Shown: one piece after another, positions 46,986 through 57,145 of the stretch
Layout: every line of letters begins with the position of its first letter
Numbering within the stretch: position 1 is the first letter of the stretch
NCBI GenBank assembly: GCA_009889625.1
Contig: WTZU01000004.1
Coordinates: forward strand, 1-64,000
Length of the DNA stretch: 64,000 bases
DNA from: Candidatus Hikarchaeia archaeon HikBin5
GTDB lineage: Archaea; Halobacteriota; Halobacteria; Halobacteriales; Hikarchaeaceae
Direction: 5' to 3'
The notes under the pieces: model-generated
Database searches by the model: none
Told to the model about the DNA's origin: nothing
What the model saw: only the letters and a program-made list of their open reading frames with translations
Made by a program: the position numbers and the translations under genes

Positions 46986-48662
46986 CTACAATTCTGGGAA
47001 CAATAAATGTACTTCTTCCCCTTCTCTACATTCAACTAAACCTAAGTAAAAACTTTTCTTCCTTGAAACCTTGATTCTGGGGTCTCCTTTCCAAGAACGC
47101 TTTTTACCTTTCATCTTTTGAACAGCCACTTCCCGGGCTTCTTTAGAATGGTAGCTTGAACTAACCAAAAACGCTGCCACCAATGTATCTTTACCTTCTG
47201 CAAGCCTAGACGCAGATTCCACTAATTCTGTTACCATCTCCCCACCAGTCGGATCAAGATCATCATTCACATTAGCAACAATAAGTGGATCTCCTTCCTC
47301 ATTAAGTACAATAATATCAAATCTATGTCTTCTAGATTCGCCCTCTTTTGATATGGTTTCTACCGACTCTCTCAATTGAATCCTGTCCATATCTGGAATT
47401 GCCCTATACAATGATTTGAACAACTTGATATTTTTAGTCCCTTTAATCTCATAAGGCAATTTTAAATATGCCCATTTCGAAAATCTGTATTCTGGTGTTT
47501 TAAGTATATATTCTTTGACACTTTCAGTACCACCTTTACACTTCACCAATGTTGTGTCTGTATCAAATCTACTATGAATTTCATATCTCAAATTCCTTTC
47601 AACCGCCACCGATCCAACTGCCTTTCTACCTCGCAGTGACATCGAGAGAGTTGGGCCATCATCATTCTTATATCTGATAAATATATTTGACCTCTCCTTC
47701 GCAAATTCTGGATCTACTATATTTTGAATAATTTCATTTTCATCAGACTGGGATTCTTTGCCCACTTGGACTTGTGTTTTTTCTTCCCTCTTGGGAATAA
47801 CTCGCTCTTCCACAATTTCATTTATTTTCTCTACAATTGGTTTTTGCACTTCCGGATCTTCCAACTCTGTCTCATTTTTGAGTATCTCAATCGCCAAACT
47901 ATCTTTGGTAGGGTCAATTGAAGGCACTATTCTTGATGTTCTCCATTCCATCTCCTGGTTAAATTTAATTTCATTTCCAACTACTTCTCCCTCGACTTCT
48001 TCAGTAATATTTTCCAACACTACCTCTTCCTCCATTGCGCCCCTATCTTCTGCCAATTGTTCTTCTTCACTTTGGACTTCAACATTTTCTGCACTATCTG
48101 GAAAAGAGACATCAGTATTTTTTATCCCTGGGATTTGAATGGAATCTATACTTGCCGGGTTCACTTGGTATATCCCAATCTCACTTTCCATCTCTTTTCT
48201 AGCTTCTTCATCTACAAGCAATCGATTTGTATTTCCAATAAATGCCACTTCCATCACTCTGCCTTTGTGATAAACGAGATAATAATCTCCACTTAAAACA
48301 TTCTCTGAAAGCTCTACATATCCTGTGAATTTCGCTTCTTTCAATGTAGTGTCCATCTCTCCAATTGGTTTATTCTCCGTATAATATTGCATTCCTTCTT
48401 CTTTAGTTTTGGATTGCATAGAAAAAAGTAAAGGAAGAGCTGGGTGGGGGGATACATAAACAGTTCCTTCACCTCTCTCAAAATCATCTATTCCCCTTCC
48501 TTCCATTCCTATGATGTTCCCCTTAACCATGAACAACCATGACTCTCCCATTTCTATAGAGCCCGAGAACCCATTTTCATTCATTTCCTGCAACTCAGAA
48601 TAACCCCGTGTGAAAGAATTCTTTTCCCAAGATTCCATTTTTGAGATTATGCTGTGGTCCAT
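46986..48662 (-). CDS. Haloarchaeal-type multi-domain protein (DUF7527-like)
   Basis: 558 residues. Two N-terminal beta-rich units (about 30-80, GFSGSIEMGESWLFMVKG; and 105-155, TGYVELSENVL...GRVMEVAF) look like tandem PATAN/DUF4388-type modules. Then a Glu-rich linker (190-310). The C-terminal domain (330-558) has RRHRFDIIVLNEEGDPLIVANVN, a possible nuclease-fold strand-acid pattern, and SSYHSKEAREVAVQKMKG. No catalytic motif is certain. Resembles a haloarchaeal protein I recall as DUF7527. Confidence 0.7.
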   Translation of the reverse strand: MDHSIISKMESWEKNSFTRGYSELQEMNENGFSGSIEMGESWLFMVKGNIIGMEGRGIDDFERGEGTVYVSPHPALPLLFSMQSKTKEEGMQYYTENKPIGEMDTTLKEAKFTGYVELSENVLSGDYYLVYHKGRVMEVAFIGNTNRLLVDEEARKEMESEIGIYQVNPASIDSIQIPGIKNTDVSFPDSAENVEVQSEEEQLAEDRGAMEEEVVLENITEEVEGEVVGNEIKFNQEMEWRTSRIVPSIDPTKDSLAIEILKNETELEDPEVQKPIVEKINEIVEERVIPKREEKTQVQVGKESQSDENEIIQNIVDPEFAKERSNIFIRYKNDDGPTLSMSLRGRKAVGSVAVERNLRYEIHSRFDTDTTLVKCKGGTESVKEYILKTPEYRFSKWAYLKLPYEIKGTKNIKLFKSLYRAIPDMDRIQLRESVETISKEGESRRHRFDIIVLNEEGDPLIVANVNDDLDPTGGEMVTELVESASRLAEGKDTLVAAFLVSSSYHSKEAREVAVQKMKGKKRSWKGDPRIKVSRKKSFYLGLVECREGEEVHLLFPEL

Positions 48663-48689
48663 ACCTTATATTAAGGTCGTACGTTGTAA

Positions 48690-48998
48690 TTAGTTTCGGT
48701 TCCTGCCGAGAATCTTTTTTAAAATCATAAAAGATGAAACTGCAAATGGAAACCTAATAATTTCTAGACATTCATTCACTGCTATCGCTATTGCCGCATT
48801 CCCTATAGTTGGGTCAATTGATTCGAGGGGGATGATCGAATCAAGTCGAATCCATTCAAGAAATAAAATTGCATCTGCGCCTCCTATCATTCCATATTCC
48901 AACAACAAAAATATGATAATGCCCGAAACTGCCCATAAAGCAGTCCAATACACGAAGAAAAATATTCCATATTCTTTGATAATTTTTTTCCAACCCAT
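48690..48998 (-). CDS. Small membrane protein, DUF1279-like
   Basis: 102 residues with two hydrophobic segments. The start KKIIKEYGIFFFVYWTALW resembles DUF1279, where the first helix has the K-x-Y-G pattern. Function unknown. It follows the DUF7527-like gene's start at 28 nt on the same strand. Confidence 0.65.
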   Translation of the reverse strand: MGWKKIIKEYGIFFFVYWTALWAVSGIIIFLLLEYGMIGGADAILFLEWIRLDSIIPLESIDPTIGNAAIAIAVNECLEIIRFPFAVSSFMILKKILGRNRN

Positions 48999-49061
48999 GA
49001 AAAATCACTTAATAGCTATTGAATCATTCTTGACGATTAATCGTTTTCTTTTTAATAATAG

Positions 49062-49340
49062 TTATAGTCTCTTCTCCGCATCGGTTGCCAATTCTCCCAT
49101 CCTTTTAGAAAGCCTACCTGCATTTGAAAATTCATAATCACTCATGGCATCTGCTAATGATTGACCTAAGACAAACACTGCATGCTTATGTTCACTTTTA
49201 GATTTATGAACATGAGATGGATTCACATCAAGCACTTCGTACGGAGAAAAAACCTCTACATCTATCTCATCTTGTTGTATAAAATAATCCATTATTGTTG
49301 CCAAGTGTCCATGCAATTGAATTAATTCGTCTTTATGCAT
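49062..49340 (-). CDS. UPF0058 family protein
   Basis: 92 residues from MHKDELIQLH. SHVHKSKSEHKHAVFVLG is the family signature. UPF0058 proteins are short helical archaeal proteins of unknown function, close to metabolic-regulation genes. The longer frame to 49361 adds seven residues not found in the family. Confidence 0.9.
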   Translation of the reverse strand: MHKDELIQLHGHLATIMDYFIQQDEIDVEVFSPYEVLDVNPSHVHKSKSEHKHAVFVLGQSLADAMSDYEFSNAGRLSKRMGELATDAEKRL

Positions 49341-49520
49341 AATTCCACTTTGTACCTGCAATCTCTTAAATACCGCTTGAGATAAGTTAAACTATGACTC
49401 AATTTCTCAATTTGGACCATTTCTCTCGATTTTGGCTCCTTTTACGGGCTAACTACCAATTATCCCCATTCGTTTACTTTGACAAGGTCCAAATACGTAC
49501 CTGAGATATCCTCACTATAG

Positions 49521-50885
49521 ATGCCTGCATCTGCACAATTTGAAAATATAGATTCGACACTCTCTCCCTCGGAGAGTGGGATTTTAGTAAGTAGGAGTAT
49601 TGATATTTCCTCTATTGATGTCCGATCCATTTTTCATAAACTAAATTCTCCTCGAATTCTTTGGTCTTCTCCCAATCAAGCATTTACCCTCTCATTTGGG
49701 TCTGCAATAACACTATCTGCTACTGGGGACCTTCGATTCGAGAAAATAAAAGAAGCAGCCGATCTCTCATTCGCCGATGCGGATATTGATTCTTTTAATA
49801 ACCATTTACACACACCGAAATTCTTCGGTGGTTTTTCGTTCGACCCAAGCCACAAGGAATCTCCTCCTTGGTCGGGATTTCATTCTTCACTTTTCATTTT
49901 ACCAAAGATCAATATCGTGCAATCTGATAATGGCTTTGAACTGACTCTAAATATGTATGGCGAAGACATCGATCCATTCCAAGTAGAATCCGATCTCATT
50001 TCGTTAAAATCAGATTTAGAATCCATGCCACTCATCCACTCCTCTACCAATTCACACCAATTCGTTAAATTGACCCCTTCAATTTCCAATAGTCTCTGGA
50101 ATTCTCAAGTAAACGAAATTCTAGGTTCAATTAAAGACGGATCTGTACATAAGGTTGTACTTGCACAATCTCTCCGTGCAACCCTTGAATGTCCCCCTTC
50201 TCTTCTTGATGTTTTCTACAACCTATGTGATCAAAATCCAGGTTGCTACCATTTCTTATTTGAACCACTGGAAGGTAATACTATGTTCGGAGCCACGCCC
50301 GAACTTTTAGTTTCCAGAAATGGAAATCTAATCCAAACAGAGGTCTTAGCAGGATCCATAGCTCGAGGCAGTTCCCAGCCAATTGATGAGGATTTATCAA
50401 AAAAACTTTTGATGAGTTCTAAAAACCAACATGAACATTCTATAGTTCTCGATAACTTGAATTCTAAGATCAAATCATTCTCAAATGATGTAGAAATCAA
50501 TCCTCAGAAAATAAAGAAACTAGAAACAGTTCAACATATTTGGACAACAATGAAAGCACATATGCATACTAACGATCATATTTTGTCCATCACCAATACA
50601 TTTCATCCCACTCCTGCCATTAGTGGCATTCCTTCTGATGTTGCCCAAAACTTCATTCGTTCCACGGAACCCTTCGAACGTGGCTGGTATGGTGGCCCAT
50701 TTGGTTGGTTTGATCCCACTGGCAACGGAGAATTTGTTGTTTGCATCCGATCTGCCATAGCACATGAAAATGAGGTAGTTTTGTATGCAGGAGCCGGAAT
50801 TGTTCAAAATTCCGATCCTCAAGAAGAATGGGAAGAAATTCAACTAAAATTCCAACCCATTCTCAATTCATTCAATTCACCATGA
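49521..50885 (+). CDS. menF: Isochorismate synthase
   Basis: 454 residues. Chorismate-binding fold motifs: VLAQSLRATLE, FGATPELLV, EVLAGSIARG and the C-terminal GWYGGPFGWF with the catalytic Glu region (VRSAIAHENEVVLYAGAGIV). Converts chorismate to isochorismate, the first step of menaquinone. Its stop overlaps menD by ATGA. Confidence 0.93.
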   Translation: MPASAQFENIDSTLSPSESGILVSRSIDISSIDVRSIFHKLNSPRILWSSPNQAFTLSFGSAITLSATGDLRFEKIKEAADLSFADADIDSFNNHLHTPKFFGGFSFDPSHKESPPWSGFHSSLFILPKINIVQSDNGFELTLNMYGEDIDPFQVESDLISLKSDLESMPLIHSSTNSHQFVKLTPSISNSLWNSQVNEILGSIKDGSVHKVVLAQSLRATLECPPSLLDVFYNLCDQNPGCYHFLFEPLEGNTMFGATPELLVSRNGNLIQTEVLAGSIARGSSQPIDEDLSKKLLMSSKNQHEHSIVLDNLNSKIKSFSNDVEINPQKIKKLETVQHIWTTMKAHMHTNDHILSITNTFHPTPAISGIPSDVAQNFIRSTEPFERGWYGGPFGWFDPTGNGEFVVCIRSAIAHENEVVLYAGAGIVQNSDPQEEWEEIQLKFQPILNSFNSP

Positions 50886-52633
50886 CTTCACATAGCATAA
50901 ATACACTCTGGAGTCAGGCGATCATTGAAGAACTACTCAAAGCTGGAATCAATAAAGCTTGTATAACCCCCGGGGGCCGATCTGCACCGCTATCTTTCTC
51001 TCTGCTAAACCATTCTGAATTCGATACATACGTCCATTTAGACGAACGATCTGCTGGATTTTTTGCACTTGGAATGGCAAAACGAACCGGGATCCCCACT
51101 CCTGTCGTTTGCACATCCGGAACTGCAGTCGCAAATCTTCACCCTTCTGTCATAGAAGCAGACCATTCTCGTACACCTCTGTTACTACTAACTGCCGACC
51201 GACCCTCTGATCTCCACCACAGTGGTTCAAACCAAACTATATCTCAAGATAATATTTTTTCAAACTCCATTCGATGGAGTCAAACATTACCCGAACCCGA
51301 ATTAGACGACCGAAAATTCCGCTCTCTGCGTTCTTCCATCTCTCGATCTTTATCCAAATGTAATGGGACACTACCCGGCCCTGTACATATTAATATTCCT
51401 TTTAGAAAGCCACTTGAACCCAATGACCATCCTGATGAAAATATTGAGAATTTCATACAAAATAATCCTCTCGCTTCTCAAGGCAGGATCGGACCTTATA
51501 CTCGAAATACTCCTGGGATTAGTACTCTCTCCATCTCCAATCTAGAACGAATATCCAATCTCATTTCCAATTCTGACAATGGGTTGATCATAGTTGGTCC
51601 CTCAAACCCTGGTTCCATCTCTCCAAAATCTATCTCTGCTCTCTCAAATTCCCTTAATTTCCCCATATTGGCAGATCCTCTATCTGGACTTAGGTACGGT
51701 AAACATATTAAATCGACACACATATGTGGAGGGTATGATTCATACCTGCGTCCTCCTATAACAAAAGATTGGCCAAAACCCGATGTAATCTTGCGATTTG
51801 GGGCTGCACCCATTTCCATACCTCTTCAAAAGTATGTTCTTCAAACCGGGGCTTATGAACTACTAATTGACCCTGCATCCCAAGCAAGAGATCCTTCATT
51901 CACCTCTTCTGAACTTGTTTCATGCGATCCAAATTGGTTCGCAGATACTCTATCGAGTCAACTTTCTCTCCCTTCTGGAACTTTACTTGACCATTTATCT
52001 CATGCCGAATCTACTTATTGGAATTTAATTAAATCTCAGGATTCTTTCTTCGAGGGTTCAATCACATCTTCCATTTTGGACATGTCTCCTGAAGATTCAA
52101 CAATTATCATATCAAACAGCATGCCTATCCGGGATTTAGATCGGTTTGGAAAACCCAATCTTAAAAAATTCACTTTGATTGGAAATAGAGGTGCGAGTGG
52201 AATCGATGGGATGATAAGTACCGCACTCGGGGCAGCTAGTTGCACCGAAGACCAGGCAATTTTATTAATTGGAGATGTCGCATATTATCATGATTTATCC
52301 GGTCTATTAGCACTCAACAAATTTGATTTAAAACTGATAATAATTGAAATTAATAACAATGGAGGGGGTATCTTCTATAGGCTGCCAATTTCTAAATATG
52401 ATCCACCTTTCACAACGGGATTCCGAACACCACACAATTTAGATCTGTCCCACTCTTCAAATCTATATGGATTTGATTTCACTCGCGTATCTTCTTTAGA
52501 GGAATTTAACCTCGCATATGAGGCCGCTCTTAACAAAAACAACTCCTGTGTCATCGAAGTTCTCAGCGACCCCTTAATTAACCAATCCGTCCATGAACAA
52601 TTACAAGACCTTGTTATCAAAAAAATAAACTAA
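50882..52633 (+). CDS. menD: SEPHCHC synthase MenD
   Basis: 583 residues from ATG 50882; a longer frame from 50828 runs inside menF. ThDP-binding motif GDVAYYHD...NNNGGGIF near residue 463, and the N-terminal Glu region CITPGGRSAPLSF. Joins isochorismate with 2-oxoglutarate. Confidence 0.95.
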   Translation: MTSHSINTLWSQAIIEELLKAGINKACITPGGRSAPLSFSLLNHSEFDTYVHLDERSAGFFALGMAKRTGIPTPVVCTSGTAVANLHPSVIEADHSRTPLLLLTADRPSDLHHSGSNQTISQDNIFSNSIRWSQTLPEPELDDRKFRSLRSSISRSLSKCNGTLPGPVHINIPFRKPLEPNDHPDENIENFIQNNPLASQGRIGPYTRNTPGISTLSISNLERISNLISNSDNGLIIVGPSNPGSISPKSISALSNSLNFPILADPLSGLRYGKHIKSTHICGGYDSYLRPPITKDWPKPDVILRFGAAPISIPLQKYVLQTGAYELLIDPASQARDPSFTSSELVSCDPNWFADTLSSQLSLPSGTLLDHLSHAESTYWNLIKSQDSFFEGSITSSILDMSPEDSTIIISNSMPIRDLDRFGKPNLKKFTLIGNRGASGIDGMISTALGAASCTEDQAILLIGDVAYYHDLSGLLALNKFDLKLIIIEINNNGGGIFYRLPISKYDPPFTTGFRTPHNLDLSHSSNLYGFDFTRVSSLEEFNLAYEAALNKNNSCVIEVLSDPLINQSVHEQLQDLVIKKIN

Positions 52634-52691
52634 ACCTTTCCTAAAAAAGAAACCTTTATCTTTTTCATTCCTTCCACCCAATCATCTTCAT

Positions 52692-53567
52692 ATGACATCT
52701 TCAATTATGGACGAAAATAGGTGGGTTTCCATAGATATACAAAAATTCGAAGATATAACTTACCACAAAGAAAAAGAGGGGAATGCAGTTAGAATCGCAT
52801 TTAATCGACCCGAAGTTAGAAATGCATTCCGCCCACAAACCATCGACGAACTATACGTTGCACTTGACCATGCACGAATGCAAGCAGATGTTGCATGTAT
52901 ACTTCTCACTGGAAATGGACCTTCTCCCAAAGATGGGGGGTGGGCTTTCTGCTCTGGCGGGGATCAAAACTACAGGGGAAAAGCTGGCTATGAATACGAA
53001 ACTCGATCTTCAATCGGCAGATTGCACATACTAGAGGTCCAGCGATTAATTCGTTTTATGCCAAAACCTGTTATTGCCGTTGTACCTGGGTGGGCAGTTG
53101 GAGGCGGACATAGTCTCCATGTTGTTTGTGATTTGACTATAGCAAGCAGTGAACACGCAAAATTCCTTCAGACCGATGCAGATGTGGCCAGTTTTGATGG
53201 TGGATTTGGATCTGCATACTTGGCAAAACAAATTGGTCAGAAACGGGCAAGAGAAGTATTTTTCATAGGGAAAACTTACACCGCACAAGAAGCGAAAGAT
53301 ATGGGCATGGTGAATGAAGTAGCTCCTCACCCCGACCTAGAATCTATAGCTTTGGATTGGGCCCACGACATCGGTGCCAAATCTCCAACAGCAATTAGGA
53401 TGCTAAAATACGCATTTAATCTATCTGATGACGGATTGGTAGGTCAACAATTATTTGCGGGTGAAGCGACTAGACTTGCATACGGAACCGAGGAAGCAAC
53501 GGAAGGTAGGGATTCTTTCCTTTCTAAACGAAAACCAGACTTTTCGAAGATACCTTGGCATTTTTGA
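52692..53567 (+). CDS. menB: 1,4-dihydroxy-2-naphthoyl-CoA synthase
   Basis: 291 residues, crotonase fold. FCSGGDQNYRGKAGY and TDADVASFDGGFGSAYLAKQ are MenB signatures; the C-terminus ends FSKIPWHF. Closes the second ring. 58 nt after menD with a TATA-like CTTTATCT in the gap. Confidence 0.95.
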   Translation: MTSSIMDENRWVSIDIQKFEDITYHKEKEGNAVRIAFNRPEVRNAFRPQTIDELYVALDHARMQADVACILLTGNGPSPKDGGWAFCSGGDQNYRGKAGYEYETRSSIGRLHILEVQRLIRFMPKPVIAVVPGWAVGGGHSLHVVCDLTIASSEHAKFLQTDADVASFDGGFGSAYLAKQIGQKRAREVFFIGKTYTAQEAKDMGMVNEVAPHPDLESIALDWAHDIGAKSPTAIRMLKYAFNLSDDGLVGQQLFAGEATRLAYGTEEATEGRDSFLSKRKPDFSKIPWHF

Positions 53568-53635
53568 CCCTTTCTCATTTTCCCATTTCTACTTCGTAAC
53601 TATTTTTCTCCTCCCTGCATTTAATTAAAATTGAT

Positions 53636-54574
53636 ATGGAATTTGTGAAGAATCTTTCTACAAATCCCTGGGTGATGGCAATTCGTTTACATACACTACC
53701 TGCCATTGTCGCTCCTATCTTTTTAGGAACAAGCATAGCAATTCATGATGGTGTATTTCAACCATCCATTGTATTTGTCGTTCTACTCTGCTCTCTTCTG
53801 ATCCAAATAGGAACCAATCTGGCAAATGATTACTATGACGCATTAAATTCCGTCGACACTTCCGATAGAATCGGATTCAAACGGGCAACAGCGTCAGGAC
53901 TCATCTCCCCTCCTCAGATGAAAAAAGCTTGGATTATGACATTTTGTTTTGCAATGTTATTGGGATTTTATTTACTTTATATCGGAGGTATCCCCATACT
54001 TCTAATAGGACTGCTCAGCATCACCGCGGGGATACTTTATACTGGTGGGCCATACCCCTTCGGATACTATGGACTCGGAGATGCATTTGTATTTATTTTC
54101 TTTGGAATCATAGCAGTAACAGGAACTTATTATGTCCAATCTGTAAGTGCATTTTCCCAATTTCCACTATGGTTTCCTCCTGGGACTATCACAACATTAC
54201 CTATCATAGCTAGTATCTCCATGGCCTCTCTTACTACTTCTATATTGGTAGTAAATAATATCAGAGACATGGACACTGATAAAAAAGCAGGTAAGCTTAC
54301 ACTTTCTATCTACCTTGGAGAATTCTGGGGCAAAATGGAGTATCTACTTCTCATATTACTAGGTTTTTATATCCCTGTCTATTTCTATACCTCTCTTAAT
54401 TTTCCATTAACTGTACTTCTCCCCCTTCTCTTATGTCCTTATGGCATTCTGTTAATTTACAAGATATTTTCCAACCCCGCTCCTATTGATTTCAATCAGA
54501 TCTTAAAACACACAACATTCTTAACATTATTTTTCTCCATTTTATTTGGAATTGGAATCTTCAATCATTTTTAG
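53636..54574 (+). CDS. menA: 1,4-dihydroxy-2-naphthoate polyprenyltransferase
   Basis: 312 residues, about nine hydrophobic segments. Prenyl-diphosphate motifs NLANDYYD (61-68) and DMDTD (211-215) bind Mg2+ and the polyprenyl donor. Membrane-bound; attaches the isoprenoid tail. 68 nt after menB. Confidence 0.94.
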   Translation: MEFVKNLSTNPWVMAIRLHTLPAIVAPIFLGTSIAIHDGVFQPSIVFVVLLCSLLIQIGTNLANDYYDALNSVDTSDRIGFKRATASGLISPPQMKKAWIMTFCFAMLLGFYLLYIGGIPILLIGLLSITAGILYTGGPYPFGYYGLGDAFVFIFFGIIAVTGTYYVQSVSAFSQFPLWFPPGTITTLPIIASISMASLTTSILVVNNIRDMDTDKKAGKLTLSIYLGEFWGKMEYLLLILLGFYIPVYFYTSLNFPLTVLLPLLLCPYGILLIYKIFSNPAPIDFNQILKHTTFLTLFFSILFGIGIFNHF

Positions 54575-54627
54575 TTTCTACCATCCATCTCGAAAAATTA
54601 ATCTGATAGAAGGTACTTATCAATACA

Positions 54628-55662
54628 ATGATCTCTCTTCGTGAATTTTCTTTAACTCTAAATAAGCCATTTTCCACATCTTTTGGAACTATTAAATCAC
54701 GGACTGGATTTCTTGTTAAATTCTCACAATCAAAAGCTGGCTTCGGCGAATCTACTCCTCTCCACGGATGGACCGAATCTCTGGCATCTTGTAGGGGTGC
54801 GCTACTATCTGCTAAAAAGGAAGCATTACTTGGAACTCCTCCTGAAATTATTCTAAAATCTCTTGATAATGTCCCCTCTGCACGCCATGGAGTTTCCCTT
54901 TCTATACTTGATGATCTTTCATATTCTCAAGGAATCCCTTTGTATAAATATCTAGGTGCAAAACATGTGGATTATGTCCCCGTTAATGTGGCGATAGGCG
55001 ATTCTTCAATAACTTCCACTGTAAACCAATGCTTGACAGCAATCAATTCCGGAGTAAATTCGCTTAAAATTAAAATTGGAAAACGGCCTATAAAAGAAGA
55101 CCTCCGCCGACTCACTGCAGTCCGAGAATCAGTTGGACCGGATGTAGAATTGCGAGCAGATGTAAATGGATCATGGTCCCTCCAACAAGCACAAAAAGCT
55201 ATCAAAACATTAGAAAAAATAAATCTAGCTTACTTGGAACAACCCCTTCCTATGAATGATTTAGAAGGGCATGCAATTCTCAGAAATAATTCTATCAAAA
55301 TAGCCTTGGACGAATCCTTAATCTCAAATTCCATAACTAAAATACATGAAATGGGGGCTGCAGACTATATCGTGTTAAAACCAATGGTATTGGGTGGAAT
55401 CGATAACTCATATACCCTTGCACAAGAAGCTAGAAGTGTAAATATAGAACCTGTGATAACTACTACAATTGACACCGTCGTAGCCCGAACCGCAGCTGTC
55501 CATCTAGCGGCTAGTCTGTCTCCTATAGAAGCTTGCGGCGTCGCTACTGCAGGTATGCTAAAAACTGATGTATCTGACGATCCTACTACTTTAAAAAGTG
55601 GCAATTTAATGGTCCCTCAAACTCCTGGAAATGGGGTCTTAGTAGATTGGGAGTCCGTATGA
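54628..55662 (+). CDS. menC: o-Succinylbenzoate synthase
   Basis: 344 residues, enolase superfamily. K147/K149 in KIKIG, metal ligands D178, E204, D228 and the second base K251 are all present. Dehydrates SHCHC to o-succinylbenzoate. Stop overlaps menE ATG. Confidence 0.94.
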   Translation: MISLREFSLTLNKPFSTSFGTIKSRTGFLVKFSQSKAGFGESTPLHGWTESLASCRGALLSAKKEALLGTPPEIILKSLDNVPSARHGVSLSILDDLSYSQGIPLYKYLGAKHVDYVPVNVAIGDSSITSTVNQCLTAINSGVNSLKIKIGKRPIKEDLRRLTAVRESVGPDVELRADVNGSWSLQQAQKAIKTLEKINLAYLEQPLPMNDLEGHAILRNNSIKIALDESLISNSITKIHEMGAADYIVLKPMVLGGIDNSYTLAQEARSVNIEPVITTTIDTVVARTAAVHLAASLSPIEACGVATAGMLKTDVSDDPTTLKSGNLMVPQTPGNGVLVDWESV

Positions 55663-57119
55663 AAGATTTTCTTTTTTATCGTGCTATGGCCTCTCCTGAC
55701 CAAATTTCAATTTTAGACACTGCAACCAATGAAAGTTGGTCCTACTCCTATCTCAATGAAAAAGTAACTCAACTTTCTATATTTCTATCCCAAAAAGGGA
55801 TCGAACCCCTGGATAAAGTTGGGCTTTTTTTAGACACTTCTATAAAATCCGTTATCGCACTTCATGCCACCCTGAGAATTGGGGCATGTTGCGTTCCCCT
55901 ATCTATTAAATCCCCTCCCGAGGAGTTGTCGAATCATATCCAAGTGTCATGCCCGGATTGGATATTATCTCAAAAAGAAATTTGTATAGATCTTGATAGT
56001 TTTGAAATTCCAATTATTTCCTTAGATGATTTTCATTCTCCTTGCCCCTCCATTTCATTCAATTCTCCAATTTTTCACTACCCCGAATCAAACCTCGATG
56101 ACACATGCCTTTTGCTCTTTACCTCTGGCACCACCGGGGGATTCCCTAAAGCCGTTCCTATAACTTATCAAAATTTATTATCTAGTTCTATATCTTCTTC
56201 ACTTAGACTCAAGACAAAGAAAAATGATATTTGGCTATTATACCTCCCATTAAATCACATGGGTGGGATTTCTCCCGTATTGAGATCAGTTTTGGCTGGC
56301 ACCACTCTCGCAACAATGGATTCCCCCACCATTGAAAATTTAAAATTTTGCATGGAAAACTATGATATAACGTGCCTTTCCATAGTCCCCACTCTTCTAG
56401 AAAAATTCATACAAGAACAAGTTGATTTATCCACCCTCCGATTCTTATTACTTGGAGGGGGGCCTATCTCTATAGATCTGTTGTCCCGTTGCAATTCACT
56501 TTCTATTCCTGTACACCCCACTTATGGGACGACAGAAACTTCATCCCAGATTGCCACGGCACTTCCTTCTGATTTAGATAGGCACTCTGGAACTGTGGGC
56601 AGACCTTTGGATTTGCTAAATATAGTCATTAAAAATGAACAAAACCAATCTGTAAATGAGGGCGAAATAGGGGAAATAATTGTATCTGGGCCAATGGTCT
56701 CAAATGGATATCTATCTCCTGAATATTCTGACTCCTCCCGGCTGTCTAATCACACTTTTAGAACTGGAGACTTGGGCTATCTAAAGAACGGCTTCTTATG
56801 GATCTGCGGTCGTATGGACGATTTAATAATCATCGGCGGCGAAAATGTGTATCCTATTGAAATTGAAACTATTATTTCGACCCACAAAAATGTTAACGAT
56901 GTAGCAGTTTTTAGAGAAAAAGATGAAAAATGGGGATCTAAAATAGTGGCAGTTGTAGTCCGAAATAATTCTATTCTCTCTGAACAAGAACTCATTTCAT
57001 TCTGTGAAAAAAAACTATCAAAATATAAAATTCCAAAAACAATCCATTTTGTTGATTCTATACCAAGAACTGTCACTGGGACTTTCAATTCCCACACATT
57101 CACATCTAACAACAAATAA
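55659..57119 (+). CDS. menE: o-Succinylbenzoate-CoA ligase
   Basis: 486 residues, ANL adenylating family. ATP loop TSGTTGGFPK near residue 157, the A5 region YGTTETSSQ, D in TGDLGYL and the C-terminal GGENVYPIEIE. Context, ATGA overlap with menC, gives the substrate. Last gene of the pathway here; menH (SHCHC synthase) and menG are not seen. Confidence 0.92.
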   Translation: MKDFLFYRAMASPDQISILDTATNESWSYSYLNEKVTQLSIFLSQKGIEPLDKVGLFLDTSIKSVIALHATLRIGACCVPLSIKSPPEELSNHIQVSCPDWILSQKEICIDLDSFEIPIISLDDFHSPCPSISFNSPIFHYPESNLDDTCLLLFTSGTTGGFPKAVPITYQNLLSSSISSSLRLKTKKNDIWLLYLPLNHMGGISPVLRSVLAGTTLATMDSPTIENLKFCMENYDITCLSIVPTLLEKFIQEQVDLSTLRFLLLGGGPISIDLLSRCNSLSIPVHPTYGTTETSSQIATALPSDLDRHSGTVGRPLDLLNIVIKNEQNQSVNEGEIGEIIVSGPMVSNGYLSPEYSDSSRLSNHTFRTGDLGYLKNGFLWICGRMDDLIIIGGENVYPIEIETIISTHKNVNDVAVFREKDEKWGSKIVAVVVRNNSILSEQELISFCEKKLSKYKIPKTIHFVDSIPRTVTGTFNSHTFTSNNK

Positions 57120-57145
57120 GTCTGCTCCCTCCCTTACTACTCCTT

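Noticed and set aside
55790-55815. A tRNA T-arm-like inverted sequence (GGGATCGAACCCC)
   Set aside because: It lies in the coding frame of menE with no acceptor or anticodon arm around it.
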